Positions 47,801 through 58,389 are shown, counted from the stretch's first letter. The stretch: 64,000 bases of DNA from Patiria miniata (GCF_015706575.1 NW_024037053.1:3968001-4032000), one strand, 5' to 3'. Notes: generated from the sequence alone by a model not told the origin. Translations and numbers: made by a program.

Positions 47801-50800
47801 AAGGTTAAACAAAAAAATGCAAGTTACATATGACAGCCGCATCAACATCAATATCTTCGCTTTTCCAGAACCTACAGTCCCTTTGAATGTCAACATCCAG
47901 AATGTCAGCGAAGATTCCATCACGGTTGGCTGGATGAAACCTGATCCTCCACAAGGCAATATAACAGCTTACGAGGCTACTTGGACATTGGGAGATGGTA
48001 CACCAGCGATGCAAGATATCGGCATTATTGTGGCATACAGGATCAAAGGTCTTCTACTGAATTCTACTTACGATGTTCAGGTAAATACTTCAAAGCGTAC
48101 ATTTATTAACAAATACACTATCATATGGAAGTTTAAATATCGCACAGGCAAGTTAGAGCTCAGTAACGCTGGACTGACTGGGTACATGCATTGTGCCCAA
48201 TGAAGGTCATGTAACTTGGTCATGTAACTATTGATTCGCACGCGAATTGTATGACTTTTGGCCCAAAGAAGTATTTAAATTCATGTGAATTTAAATTCAT
48301 GCGGACACACTGATTTAGTGTCTGCTTCTGCTGGACAAGTCCCACCAGATAGTGGTTATAACGTACAGGTCATATAGGTGTCATATAGCGCAGGTCGAAG
48401 AGAATTACTATTTAATTATGTCCCTATACACCTTCGCATGAGGCCACCACTCGGATCAGATATGAGGTTTTGTCAGACTATGCTGCAATTCATTTACTAT
48501 CCAAAAAGATTTCATTGAGTTGAAAATATTAAATGTATACATTGACATTGTTCTCAATTTTAGGTGAGAGCGAAGACGGTAATCGGGCCGGGTCCTTGGA
48601 GCGAAGCCATACGTGTGACAGTTGTGGGAGGTAAAAACCTGTCTGTATTTCCAATTCACAAGTACACAATCATTTACGCCTTCTTCTTGGAGCATGAATT
48701 CCCCCTTGTCACCTTTCAAATGAAAAATTCAAACCAACTGAGCTCCCTCCCGCTTCTTGTAAATGTAATTGTTCATTGTCCATTAAATTTGCAGTACCGG
48801 GACCATTACAGAACCTTCGCTGGACAAATCGAACTGAAGAGGCGGTTACATTGGATTGGGATCTCCCACTAAAACCTAAGGGACCAATAAGTGGCTATGT
48901 TGTACGTAGACAAATACTGTATTAAGGAAAGTACATTTTAGGTTAATTATCTTATTATCTACCGGCATGCAAGCAATTCTGCATCATTTGGATATCATAC
49001 CAAGTGTAAAATGGTATATTTGTTTACAAGACCTGTATTAATTGACAATACTGCCAGAATTTACTAACAAATACTTTTCTTGACTAGGTACAACACAGGG
49101 CAATAGAAAAACCTTATCAACCAGATTTTACTCCAACGGACACTTTCATCGAAAATGAGACGGCCAGCGCTCCATTTGTACAGGACAATCTCGAACCAAG
49201 TACGATATATGAATTCATCGTTTCAGCTAAAAACCAGTGGCATATGGGAGTGCCACAACTCTTGCAAGTTTACACTAAACAAAACAAACGTAAGTGTTGT
49301 TTTTCTCCCCGTTAGCATGCAATAGTGCTCTTGTGACTTACTTCTGAATCCCAAAGCTTATTTAATGTGTTGGTTTACCGCAGATCTTGTACGAACTAGC
49401 CATAGCATCCTGAAAAAAAGCAAGTAACAGGACTGTTAATTTGACAAGATACAACAATATCTACCTCCACAATTGGGAAGCCGTAGGTGTACGGGGGGCC
49501 ATCAAACACAGGTACTACGAGAGTTTCTCTCCCACACAAAGACGCAGGGCATGTCTTCTCCAAAACAAATATTTTCGTTATCCGGTTTTTAGGGAAATGG
49601 CCGAAGTATGTTGTTGTTACCTTCCTACCTTCCGTACGACCCACTGATAAATTCCTGTAAGCCACTTCCCTACTCAAAAATCTTCTCTACGTTCAATGAA
49701 GAGGCAACAAACGGGGTACCGATAGTTTGTACCTTGTACAAACTGCACAAGGTAATTTTGGAGGAGGTTTGCGTCGGTGCTTATGTTAGGGTTGGCTGGG
49801 CGGTTCGAGTCATTTTCGATGGGAAAAGCTCAATATAAGATATACATCTTTCCGACGCAATATTCCATCTTATAAAATGTTGAGTTGCAGTACGCACTGC
49901 TACATCAGACTGGAACCGGCTAGCCAACAACGGCAAACTCAATTGTATGATGTCTGCACTAAGAAGCAGAAGTTCGAGGGTTCAAGTCCCACCAAAGCGG
50001 TGGGTGAATGTCTTTTTCATTTTAAATTCTTCAAATTTGCTTCATCGTTTTTATTGGAATCATTGCTCTCGGACTAACAGGGGGCCAATGTGAGTTTTCT
50101 GATCCACTTAGTGCCACAGCCGTTATTTTTTTATTTTACTATGTGTAGGACTGTACTACTGTAGGTATTTTACATCCTTAAAGGCCTGTATGCAGCTATA
50201 TATAATAATCGCAAGTTCATGTTCTCTGCACCATGCAGGTACAACCAATGCACAGAACAATGGACCGAACGTAGCAGCTATCGTTCTCGGGGTCCTGTTG
50301 ACTATTTCCGGTATTGTCAACATAATCAGTTGCGTGGTGTGGAGGAAACGAGACCAAGACAGTGCTCCAACTAAATTGCTTGACGATCAAGAAATTGTAA
50401 GTCCTTGTGTTAGTCAAAAGGCTGCAAGTCTGTTTATTTTTATTTTTTTGGCATTTTGGTAAGGGGAAAATATAAAGTAAGGTCTTCACAGTTCATGAAA
50501 GACACTGTGAAAACTAACTTTAGAAAGGTACATAATAGCAACTCATATTATTTGCTGTGGAATATTAACATTAATTTTTTTTATTTTTTTTTTTTAATTG
50601 TCCTGGTCCAAATAGGAACTGTCTCTTGTCCGAGATCCGAACATGCACGCCATTAATAGGTCGCCGATCGCAGAGAACGACATTGAAAAGGACATTTACG
50701 AAAACGTTGGCTTACCAGTCTGGGCTAAGGGACTGGAAATCCAATGGAGGAATCTCACGATTGAGGATAAGGTACTCGGCAAGGGAAACTTTGGAGAAGT

Positions 50801-53800
50801 GAGAGCAGGTAGCCTCAAAATCAGAGGAGGACTGGCTAGAGTAGCCATCAAAACTCTCAAAGGTAAGAGAAAAATTACTTTAAATCTCAGGCCGATAACA
50901 CAATCCACTTGTACTTACGTGGTTAAATTTTTAACCGTGAGTTATTTTGATCATGTCATATTTGACTTGTGGAACATCTTTCATTGAAATGCAAACGAGA
51001 GTTTGAATCTTAATTTGTTTATTGTTACAGGAGCGACAACGACTGCTTCCGAGGACTTTCTGGTCGAGTTCAAGACAATGGCTCAGATCAAGCCACACCC
51101 GAACGTAGTTGGTCTAATGGGCGCGTGTATGCACGAAGGTACAACTGTGTTATCAAACATTTGATCCCTCTATACAAAAATTGTTATTATTATTTCACAA
51201 TCATTCTGTGAAAATCAGATGGGAATTGGTTTTAGTTTTAGTTTAATGTTTTTTACTGGACTCAAGTATAAAAGGATCATGGAAAACCACACATCTGGGA
51301 CATCGTTAACATGATTATACGCTGTGACTTCAGACTTCACAAACCATTTTCCTGCTTCTTGTTTTCAACAATTCAAAGTAATAATCTGGGCCTAACACAC
51401 TCCACATTTCTAGCACGCTGGGCATTTGATTTACCCTCCAATTTCTTTATTAAAATCTGATCAGTGATTTCTTTCTTTATTCTAGCATTTTTGTACGTCG
51501 CTCTTGAATATCTCCCCAACGGCAACCTGCGTGACTACCTGAGGAGTACTCGCCCCAAGCAGCAGGTGGCAGGGAAGTCAGATGATGGTGTATCACCGCT
51601 GACTTCCTCCAACTTACTGACATTCGGCATAGATATAGCCAGAGGAATGGATCACCTCTCTGACACTGGGGTACGGACTTTCAATCAAATTGAAATATGC
51701 CCCAATAAAGGGGTTGTTCTGTGGGTAAAGGTGTCGTAATTTCTAAGTGTCCATCTTTCTTTTTTGGCAGGTTAAAAAATATCACAGACTCCGTTGCCTA
51801 TTGGCTACGTTTCCAACGCGTGCGTGGTGGTATAGGAATTCAAATCCCAACGTTCTTCCCTTCACCAAAGAGTATACATTTATATGGAAACATTAAGGGT
51901 GCAAAACAGATTGCAGTAAATCTCTTAAGGCAGTAAATCTCTTGTTTCAGGTACTGTGAAATCACTTATGGTAATGGCGATTGGGTGATTATTATTAACA
52001 AAATATATTTCTCTAATGTAGATAATTCACCGAGACTTGGCTGCGAGAAACATACTTCTTGGAGATGACTTGACTGCAAAGATTTCTGATTTCGGACTCT
52101 CTCGGGGAGAAGACGTCTACGTTCAGAAGTCGCAGGTAAAGTTGTCACTTTCTCAATACAGTTGTTAATATAGTGTTAATGAAGTGCACATGTGCAGAAT
52201 TATAACAGGTGAAATCTCAACACTGATCTTGTTGTGAAATTCGTTGTGGAGCGCTTTGGTCCAATGGTACGGTGTTCGATTCATGTGCCGTGGTACGTGG
52301 GTTCGAACCCTAACGGAAAACACGATGCATGTGTTCTTGGGCAAGACACCTGGCTACAAATGTAAATGGGAACATGTGAAAGTACAGACTTGAATGCACT
52401 GATCTCGAGCTGCTGCAGAAAACAGGTCCCAAGACCTGATGAACAGTGGTAATACAATTGTGAAGCGCTTTGAGACCTTTGATATAAAACGCTAACACCG
52501 CGTTATATTAACACAGTTTCCGATAGCACTCGAGAACCAGCAGAGAGGAAACAACAAAATTAATACTGCACAAGATAAGACAATCTTAGTTATCCTTTAG
52601 ACATTTTATGTACAATTTGTGAAGATTTCTGAACCTCTGTAACAGTTTATGATCTTTTGATATATCTTTTTCAAATGAACAAGTTTCATTTTAATGGCTT
52701 CGTTTTTTTTTCTTCATTTTGTTTTTATTTACAACTGTTATCTGTTAGACCCGTGTTCCTTTCCGCTGGTTGGCCATCGAGTCTTTGACCCGTCGGGTGT
52801 ACAAATCTAAGAGTGATGTGTAAGTACAATCATCAAAACATTATACGACTTTCAGATCATAAATACCAGCAAATTCCAAGTAAATTTGTTATTTTTTCCT
52901 CACATGTGAGATTTATGAATCTTTTTCATGCCTGAATTGTTCTGGTAATCGTATTCCAGGTGGTCTTTTGGGGTCGTGCTGTGGGAGATAGCCACATTTG
53001 GTAAGTAAAGTTAGTTTGTCATATTTAATATCTTTATATTCTAGCAGAATGGAATTAATATGGAGGTTTAATCAAAAGATAACTTGGCTATCAGAGAACC
53101 GTGATAAAGTGTTGAAATATTCATTTTTAATTTCACCTGCACGTTCCGATCTTGTCACCTTTCTTCAGTTCTACAAATCTTTTTATTCTCATCAGAGTCT
53201 CAATCGATGAATAAAGATCACGATAGGTTTTGAGTTCTAATACTGGCATTGTCGTATTTAACATTGAAGATGTTATTGTTTGACGGGTATTTACTGTATT
53301 ATCGGTTATTGCAGGTGCGACGCCCTATCCGGGAATTCAGAGCAAGTTGTTGGCCGAACGATTGCAGGAAGGTTACCGACTTCCCAAGCCAGAAAACTGC
53401 GCCGATGAAATGTAATTAAGCAAATTTTCCTTCAATTATTTTAGTGCAAAATTGTGCTTCCTAAGCCCGGAGTCTGTAAAGTAAATACAAGGGTACTTAA
53501 AAAGGAACAAAAGAGTACACCTTTCGCCACAGCATCTCCACAAAAACTCCAATAAGCTTTATTGTGTTTCTTACTCTCGTAGCTACGATCTGATGATGAG
53601 GTGTTGGCAGCCACAGCCAAGCCAACGCCCAAGCTTCAAAGAACTTATGGTGACGCTCAAGAAAATGAACGATCCTTCAGATGAGAACGTATGTGTACCG
53701 TTTATTCCCAGCTCTTCTTTGTATATCACAAACGTTCTTTATAACAACTTAAAGAACGGTGTATTTTCCGATTACTTTCATGAGAGTCATTCAGAAAATT

Positions 53801-53933
53801 GTCTCAGAAAATTGTCTTTGAATTAATTTTCAAATCTATTATAAAAATCAACATTTTGTTAATATTTCAGATTTACATGACACGTCATATCTACGAGAAT
53901 CACGTGATTAAGCCCGAGTTCGACGATAACTAG
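35836..53933 (+). CDS. TIE-like: Gene 3: FTP-lectin/Tie-like receptor tyrosine kinase (24 exons, 1218 aa)
   Basis: Hand-spliced exons: 35836-35908, 36686-36808, 42522-42656, 43843-44073, 44451-44771, 45116-45379, 45601-45741, 46046-46198, 46533-46670, 47122-47421, 47869-48080, 48564-48630, 48795-48901, 49088-49289, 50239-50396, 50616-50862, 51031-51138, 51486-51670, 52022-52135, 52749-52819, 52960-53000, 53315-53411, 53583-53688, 53871-53933. The sum is 3657 nt, in frame throughout. Order: signal peptide, one FTP lectin (25-188), Ig-Ig (188-383), three EGF (383-527), three FN3 (527-823), TM (~834-857), kinase (876 onwards). Compared with gene 1 it lacks the second lectin cassette (exons 5-7) and exons 18-20; both losses keep frame because the flanking phases are all 1. 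The GC-AG intron after FN3-1 is conserved. Kinase residues are intact. All-intact splice sites argue for a functional gene. Confidence 0.9.
36686..44073 (+). CDS. Gene 3 exons 2-4: FTP lectin domain with a Cys-bearing loop
   Basis: Exons of 123, 135 and 231 nt (phase 1-1 each). Landmarks: [74 protein letters not shown]. Exon 3 is 45 nt longer than in gene 1 and adds [13 protein letters not shown], a two-cysteine loop at the exon 3/4 border that recalls the Cys-containing loop of canonical fucolectin-type domains. Intron 2 (5.7 kb) holds several repeats and a retrotransposon fragment; intron 3 holds the element at 42712-43365. Confidence 0.82.
38366..38580. repeat. MITE-like inverted-repeat element, intron 2 of gene 3
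   Basis: Imperfect terminal inverted repeats of ~30 bases: AACTTTGCAACCTGACGCCA at ~38374 pairs with TGGCGTCAGGTTGAAACATT at ~38549. The interior is AT-rich without an open frame. Direct flanking duplication not identified. Confidence 0.5.
39255..39338. repeat. End fragment related to the 56195-57054 element
   Basis: CTTGACCCACCCACCCACAA, TTTGAAAAAAATC and TTTTTAATGGCCCCTTAG match the right end of the Harbinger-like element at ~56985-57054. The match to the gene 2 intron 2 sequence resumes right after it (GTATAATGTTTGCGACAGAC versus TTTAATGTTTCCGACGGACT at ~30219). The left end was not found. Confidence 0.45.
39831..39864. repeat. Perfect 34-base palindrome
   Basis: The two 17-base arms, TTTCCAACGCTGATCGG and its exact complement, meet at GG|CC with no loop. 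It lies in intron 2 of gene 3, ~110 bases before another inverted repeat (39951-40037). Confidence 0.9.
39951..40037. repeat. Short inverted repeat with ~50-base loop
   Basis: TAGACTGGTTCCCTGAC pairs with GTCAGGGAACCAGACTA. It could be the ends of a tiny MITE. No coding content. Confidence 0.7.
40240..41310 (-). mobile_element. Non-LTR retrotransposon ORF2 fragment (reverse transcriptase)
   Basis: On the minus strand ~41190-41300 reads [14 protein letters not shown] and on to [15 protein letters not shown], the reverse transcriptase YxDD active-site region (YVDD), then a stop, then [15 protein letters not shown]. Further along, ~40700-40800 reads [20 protein letters not shown], and ~40375-40680 reads [18 protein letters not shown] and [13 protein letters not shown], typical of the C-terminal end of CR1/Jockey-like ORF2. 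Stops and frameshifts make it dead. 40240-40370 is probably its 3' UTR. Confidence 0.72.
42712..43365. mobile_element. Inverted-repeat element with internal motif repeats, intron 3 of gene 3
   Basis: The ends AATTCGTCACCGTTTTCACG (left) and CGTGAAAACGGTGACGAATT (right) are inverted copies. ATGTGGCTCTTCGTGAAAAC recurs at ~42942, ~43062, ~43153 and ~43335 in direct orientation with small changes, and once inverted at the left end. The gene 2 intron is continuous across the site (compare ~30640-30690 with 42695-42711 plus 43365-43390), so the insertion postdates the gene 2/gene 3 split. No open frame. Confidence 0.7.
44451..46670 (+). CDS. Gene 3 exons 5-9: two Ig-like and three Tie-type EGF domains
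   Basis: Ig1 (44451-44771) keeps the cysteine in [11 protein letters not shown] that gene 1 has lost and has LLGCQV as partner. Ig2 (45116-45379) has YRWRHNGG and DGGVYSC without a first-strand Cys. EGF1 (45601-45741): [23 protein letters not shown]2 (46046-46198): [23 protein letters not shown]3 (46533-46670): [20 protein letters not shown] and NCQCS. All borders are phase 1. The Ig1 exon has one more codon before its donor than gene 1. Confidence 0.86.
47122..49289 (+). CDS. Gene 3 exons 10-14: three FN3 domains
   Basis: FN3-1 is 47122-47421 (donor GC: GCAG then GCAGGT). FN3-2 is 47869-48080 plus 48564-48630. FN3-3 is 48795-48901 plus 49088-49289. Exon lengths equal those of gene 1 exactly (300, 212, 67, 107, 202). 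The last exon ends phase 1 at a GTAAGT donor and joins directly to the TM exon. Confidence 0.86.
49690..49751 (+). pseudogene. Deletion scar with the tail of lost exon 20 in gene 3
   Basis: Up to ~49714 the sequence aligns with intron 17 of gene 1 (~16556-16580: GTTCAATCAAAAGTTAACAA against GTTCAATGAAGAGGCAACAA). From ~49735 it aligns with the end of gene 1 exon 20 and its donor (ACTTTACAAGGTAATTTT against ACTGCACAAGGTAATTTT). About 2.0 kb present in gene 1 is missing, taking exons 18, 19 and most of 20. There is no usable acceptor in the right phase. Confidence 0.65.
50239..53933 (+). CDS. Gene 3 exons 15-24: TM helix and Tie-like kinase domain
   Basis: [22 protein letters not shown] then CVVWRKR. 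Kinase: glycine loop GKGNFGEV (930-937), VAIK Lys954, [13 protein letters not shown] (Asp1060), DFG 1078-1080 with [36 protein letters not shown]. All catalytic residues are present. Two tyrosines sit in Y-E-N context (DIYENV, Y903; HIYENHV, Y1206), consistent with Grb2-type SH2 sites, where gene 1 has YEDL and YEIH. The juxtamembrane exon carries five more codons than gene 1. Confidence 0.9.
52249..52507 (+). mobile_element. tRNA-derived SINE in intron 19 of gene 3
   Basis: It carries an A-box-like GGTCCAATGGTACGG (~52258) and a perfect B-box GGTTCGAACCC (52300-52310), followed by body words CTTGGGCAAGACACCTGGCT, GAAGCGCTTTGAGACCTTTG and GATATAAAACGCTA. It is tRNA-like in the head but not a tRNA gene, as no acceptor stem closes. 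Confidence 0.65.
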
Positions 53934-54207
53934 AAAGGCAGCTCAAGACTGAAGGTGAAACAAAGAGAAAATACCTTTCGATATACATAAGAGATACGAT
54001 TTAAATATCCGTCATTGATTATTCTAATGTACTTTTGTTTCGGGGTGGGGGCTTGAGTTTGACCTACAATCCTGGCCAAATCTCGCTGGGCCCCAAAGCC
54101 CCCGGCACCGGCACCCCATTCAATGTTGTCTCTCATTGCGCAGTGTGTACTCTATCAGCTGGAGAGAACAACATTGACCGGGGGAGCGGGGGAGTGTGTG
54201 ACCGTGG
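53934..54207 (+). other. 3' UTR-like region after gene 3
   Basis: Diverged from 22433-22660 but sharing GGGGCTTGAGTTTGACC-like text. The shared 3' sequence resumes beyond the MITE (AGCTCAAGTGCTCTGTG at ~54570). It is GC-rich around 54040-54110. No gene. Confidence 0.45.
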
Positions 54208-54523
54208 CAAGGGCGGATCCAGAACACAATTTTGGGGGGGGCCAAAAAACATTTTGGTCCCCCCCAAAAGTGGGTCTAAAAAATTACGGCGTGGGGTTCG
54301 GGGCCCGCTAGGGCCCCGAAAATTTTTTAGATTCTAGATGCTCTGTGGTGCGATCTGAGGCAATTTCTGACCACTTTAACCAATTTTTTTGGAGGAAAAG
54401 ATGGTGGTGAACTCATTGCCTGCCTTTATTGCGATGTCACATTAAAAAAAAAAAAATTGGTTTCGTTTTGGGGGGGCCATGGCCCCCTTTGGCCCCCCCC
54501 CCCCCCCCCTGGATCCGCCCTTG
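54208..54523. mobile_element. hAT-like MITE with 8-base target duplication
   Basis: Terminal inverted repeats CAAGGGCGGATCCAG (54208-54222) and CTGGATCCGCCCTTG (54509-54523) are perfect. GACCGTGG flanks both sides (54200-54207 and 54524-54531). The 316-base length, 8-base duplication and CA...TG ends fit a non-autonomous hAT element. Homopolymer G/C runs flank the interior. The open frames at 54035-54614 cross it and are not genes. Likely within the gene 3 3' UTR. Confidence 0.85.
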
Positions 54524-54663
54524 GACCGTGGCAGGCTCAGGAAGTGTCCCAACCATTTTGGCCGGGATAGTAGCTCAAGTGCTCTGTGCAACTGACACAG
54601 TTGTTATGCACTAGACAAATTGATGTTTCGTATATCAAAGTGTGTTCTGAAAGACTTGAAAGT

Positions 54664-54669
54664 AATAAA
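54664..54669 (+). promoter_or_regulatory. Candidate poly(A) signal AATAAA for gene 3
   Basis: It lies ~730 bases past the stop, ~410 without the MITE, just where similarity to the gene 1 3' flank is still good. Gene 1 has GATAACAAA at the same place. Weak evidence alone. Confidence 0.3.
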
Positions 54670-54760
54670 ATAACAAGTTTTACATTTATGATCCTATTTT
54701 TGTTAGTGTCGTTTGATAAAAACAGAAATCCAGAAAGCACAAATGCCATTTAACAATTGT

Positions 54761-54866
54761 TCACTACTGTGATGTAGGATATGACTTTTTAACACCCGAG
54801 GGGCGCATAGGGACGCATGACATCCGAGGCGAAGTTAAAACGGCATATCCCACATCACAACAGTGC
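54761..54866. repeat. Imperfect hairpin, ~33-base arms
   Basis: TCACTACTGTGATGTAGGAT and on to ATGACTTTTTAAC pairs with GTTAAAACGGCATATCCCAC and on to ATCACAACAGTGC, around a ~40-base loop. Probably a small MITE. Confidence 0.55.
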
Positions 54867-54869
54867 AAA

Positions 54870-56190
54870 AAACTGTTTTCTTATTTAGTGCCAATAACTT
54901 TAAAAAAAATAAAGGGTTGTAACTTACTGCGTGAAAAATAAATGGAATCATTGTGATGTAAGTTTCGATAGCTGAAGGTTTTGATGTCTTGCCGGACATG
55001 AGACTGACGTTGCAGTTCTCATTGCACAAAGTTAGCGCGCCCTCATGTGCCACAACGCGCAATGAAGTCAGTGCATGCAATGTCCCCCTCAGTACAGTGT
55101 GTGACATGCATTTTTATTGCCCAGACACATGGCCATTCTAGACCAATACAATTACAGTATCCAAGCACAAATATAACTGTAATGTTTATATCACATTGCT
55201 TGCGGGGATGTTGTAGTTATTTTAGCTGTATAATTTTTGATCATGGATGGTACCGCTGTTGGTTGCAAGAAACAATTTACTGACATGCGTTCTACATCAT
55301 CTTATGATTGGTTAAGACGAATAGTTTGTTAATAAATTGCAGTCTTAAATGAAACATTTTACTGAAACGTTTTATGAATAATTAAATACGTGTACAGGGT
55401 GAGTCCTCTTATGTGCCAGTTTTACAAACAAAAGTTGCTAAATTCTAAAATCTTTTGCAAGAGGTTTGCAAGTTCAAAGAAATGTATGCCCAACATTAGG
55501 AGAAATGTGTGACGTCGTCGTGACCTCAGCAAACGTGATTTTGTTAAACTTACTATGGAACGTCCGATTTTCTGAAAACGTAGTGTGTAGTTTACAAAAA
55601 TAGATAGTTTACAAACTATGGAGCGACGACACGATGATGTCATCAATTAATTCATTAAGGAATTTCAATTAATTTTGAAACTTAAACAAGGGTTCTATTT
55701 TTCAATTTTTATATTTTTCTTGAAAGTCTTTTGAATGGTTTAAAATGAAAGAAATGAAATAAGCTGTTAGACCTTCCTTCAAAAATCAATAAACAACAAC
55801 TTCGCGGAAAGGCTAGTGGCATTGAGTTTTACTTGGTTTACAAATTGTGCCCATCAAAACTGTTTCCAAACATCAAGTACATGTATAATATATTTCCTGT
55901 AATCTTTCAGAAATTATAAACCAGATAGGCTGGAATAAACAATTGCCACAGTTTTAATTGAGGTATAATCGTTCAAATACAATATAGACGAATGGCTGAT
56001 TTCCAGTTTATAATGCCCAAAATAACAACGGACACGCCCACTGTGCCCGGACAATCAGAAATGCAGGTTTTTGTTTTTACCGGCAATCATCTACTTTAAA
56101 TATGTAGCGCCCTCCCATGTGTCTGTCATACTTCAAAAGGTTAATGTTCATCCCAGCCGTGTGTGGTTGGTTTTTTTTTCACTTTGGTTG
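54870..56190. other. Intergenic flank after gene 3, proximal part
   Basis: Partly alignable to 22800-23400 (CTGTATAATTTTTGATCATG and GGATGGTACCGCTGTTGG at ~55225-55262; AGCGCCCTCCCATG at ~56107). 55300-56050 has no counterpart that I could place. No gene supported. Confidence 0.4.
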
Positions 56191-56194
56191 CTAA

Positions 56195-57054
56195 GGGGCC
56201 ATTCAGAATTTTCTATGTTTTAAAATTTCGACTTTTTTTCCAAATCATTTTGACCCACCCACCCACCCCTAATTTCGATTAATAAAAAACTGAACATGTA
56301 CATGTACATGCACTTGCATGTACATGTACATGTCTAGTTCACACCATGTACATGGTGTCTAGTTCAGTGACGGCGTGAAGTTGTCGGTCTTCCTCTTTTA
56401 TGTGATAAAATATGTGATACCTCACCAACAAGTATCTTTTAACGAAATTCAATCAGAATATTTATCAATTTTTTAAAAAAAAATTAGTTGTTGTGTTACT
56501 TGTTGGTGTCCCTGCCACACTGTACGAGGGTGTAGCCGTGCGTTATGCACCTGGATTGTTTACTTTCGTTTTGACGGGGACTTTACTGAATAGAGTCTGG
56601 TGACTGTACATAGAAATTTCTTTGAATAAAAGTCGAATCGTTCATTCATGTGCACTTGTTATTTATGCAAAGCAGGGGCAGTGGTTCAAGGATATCTATG
56701 TTGACTTGCAGAAAGTGTGCAAGAACGCGACTTGAATGCTTTTATGTGTTCACAATACAACGACGCTGTTTAGTTATTTCAATGTGTGACACAGTGAGAA
56801 ATTTTGGAATCATAATGGCGTCAGCGATACTTGCTAGGGAGCTCTTGCGTACGACTTTCTGTACTTTGGTACTGTTGTTTCCAGGACAATTGTGTGTACG
56901 GTAACCCGACGTACCCAGATGTGTCTTTCTTTGTTTGTTTTTATCTTTTCCATGGAAAGTGAATTCGATTTTCAATTATTTAGCTTGACCCACCCACCCA
57001 CAATTTGGAAAAAAAGATCGAAATTTTAAAACATTGAAAATTCTGAATGGCCCC
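56195..57054. mobile_element. PIF/Harbinger-like non-autonomous element (TAA duplication)
   Basis: Long terminal inverted repeats of ~55 bases: GGGGCCATTCAGAATTTTCT left and AAAATTCTGAATGGCCCC right, with matching TTTTAAAATTTCGA and TTGACCCACCCACCCAC further in. TAA flanks both ends (56192-56194, 57055-57057). The matching flanks of genes 1 (~23400) and 2 (~31950) are uninterrupted there. The interior includes a CATGTA palindromic tract (56296-56362) and no transposase. A relative's end is at 39255-39338. Confidence 0.75.
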
Positions 57055-58133
57055 TAAATCTATTTGTTTTTCCGTTGTGGTTATGCCTCGTGGTCTAAAC
57101 CATTTGAATCAAATTCAGGGAAAGATAGAACGGAGACATCAAAGACCAATGAGCATTGAGCAGGCAATGGATCTTGGGTTTCATTATGTACCCAGCTTTT
57201 TAAAAGAAAGCCTTAATTACCAAGTTGCATTTGTGCGTGTGTATCGTTTCCTTGTTACAAGACCACTATGCGATGTGCTACGATAAGGCCAACTTGTCTA
57301 CGAGTACTATGAAAAACGTGACTAATTCGTCGTATGACAACAGCACAAAACTCTTGACTCTTATAAAGTAGATCAATGGTGATTGAAAATGTCCCGTTAA
57401 GAGTATCGGTCCTACTAATAATGGCGGAAATAAACGCAAAAAGTGTTTATTTACTGTTTATGCAGACGGGCGTTGGTTAGGTCTGCATTATTTAATGCAG
57501 TTATCTCGGATAGAATTTCCTTTGGCGTTTGTAGGCTATAAGCTGGTTTCTATCTAGTGTGTTTTTGTTCATTGAACAATATTTTGTAGTCCTAATGTTT
57601 TCAAAGACGAGCCCTCCAAAATGGGATTACACGAAAACTGTTAACAAGAAAACTGTCTGGAACATAACACGGACACCTCATTTTGAAACCTATATTCTAC
57701 TGCTAGAATATGTCGTGCGCTCAAGAAATGTGAGCGAAAAAAAAGTAGTTTGGGATTATAAACCCTTGTGGAAATCATTTTAAAGAATTATAATATACTC
57801 AGATTATGAATCTTAAACCGACTTCATTAGCATTTGTTTTTGTGTATTGCTTTGGTTTACATTTTCTCATGGGTACAAATGACAGATATACTTCTTCAAA
57901 TGTATATTCAGCTGCACACCGAAAACATGACTGTACATGTGACCTGTCATCACAAAATAAGCTTGAAGTAAGACATTTTTAGAATTAAGATGTCTGCAGA
58001 ACAAGAGCTTTCAAATGGCATACAGCATTTATAATGAACCACCAACTTACTCAGGGGCCCGTTGTAAAACTGATTCTTCAGAAAATGGCATTTAAAAATC
58101 TGCGGTTGCGTTACAGTGAGTGAACAGTCAACT

Positions 58134-58389
58134 GGGTCATTCTATAAATTTGGGGTCCACTTTTTTTCCCGTCCCTGTTACATCTGACATCTATGATTGT
58201 ATAATTCTGATGCACTCCTTAATGCAGTCATCCTCCAAGAGTGATTATGAATAGCAAACTACCTACCCAACAAATAAACAATCATTTGAAGTCACTTTTA
58301 ATTATGCTTGAATAGCAAATTACAAAGTACCAAGGTAACAGGGACGGGAAAAATATCACACTTTGGACCCCAAATTTATAGAATGACCC
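58134..58389. mobile_element. MITE with ~45-base terminal inverted repeats
   Basis: GGGTCATTCTATAAATTTGG and GGTCCA at the left are mirrored at the right by TGGACC and CCAAATTTATAGAATGACCC. Inner arms CCCGTCCCTGTTAC and GTAACAGGGACGGG also pair. Length 256. A target duplication is not obvious. No coding content. Confidence 0.8.

Noticed and set aside
49900..50010. tRNA-like text with GGTTCAAGTCC (B-box-like) in the intron before the gene 3 TM exon
   Set aside because: No seven-base acceptor stem or anticodon arm could be closed, and gene 1 has only a degraded counterpart (~18770-18860); more likely a SINE relic.
52255..52330. Possible tRNA gene with A-box and B-box
   Set aside because: The box spacing fits a tRNA-derived SINE head, but arms do not pair and a SINE body follows.
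54035..54614. Glycine/proline-rich open frames near the gene 3 end
   Set aside because: They are translations of the G/C homopolymer runs of the hAT-like MITE.
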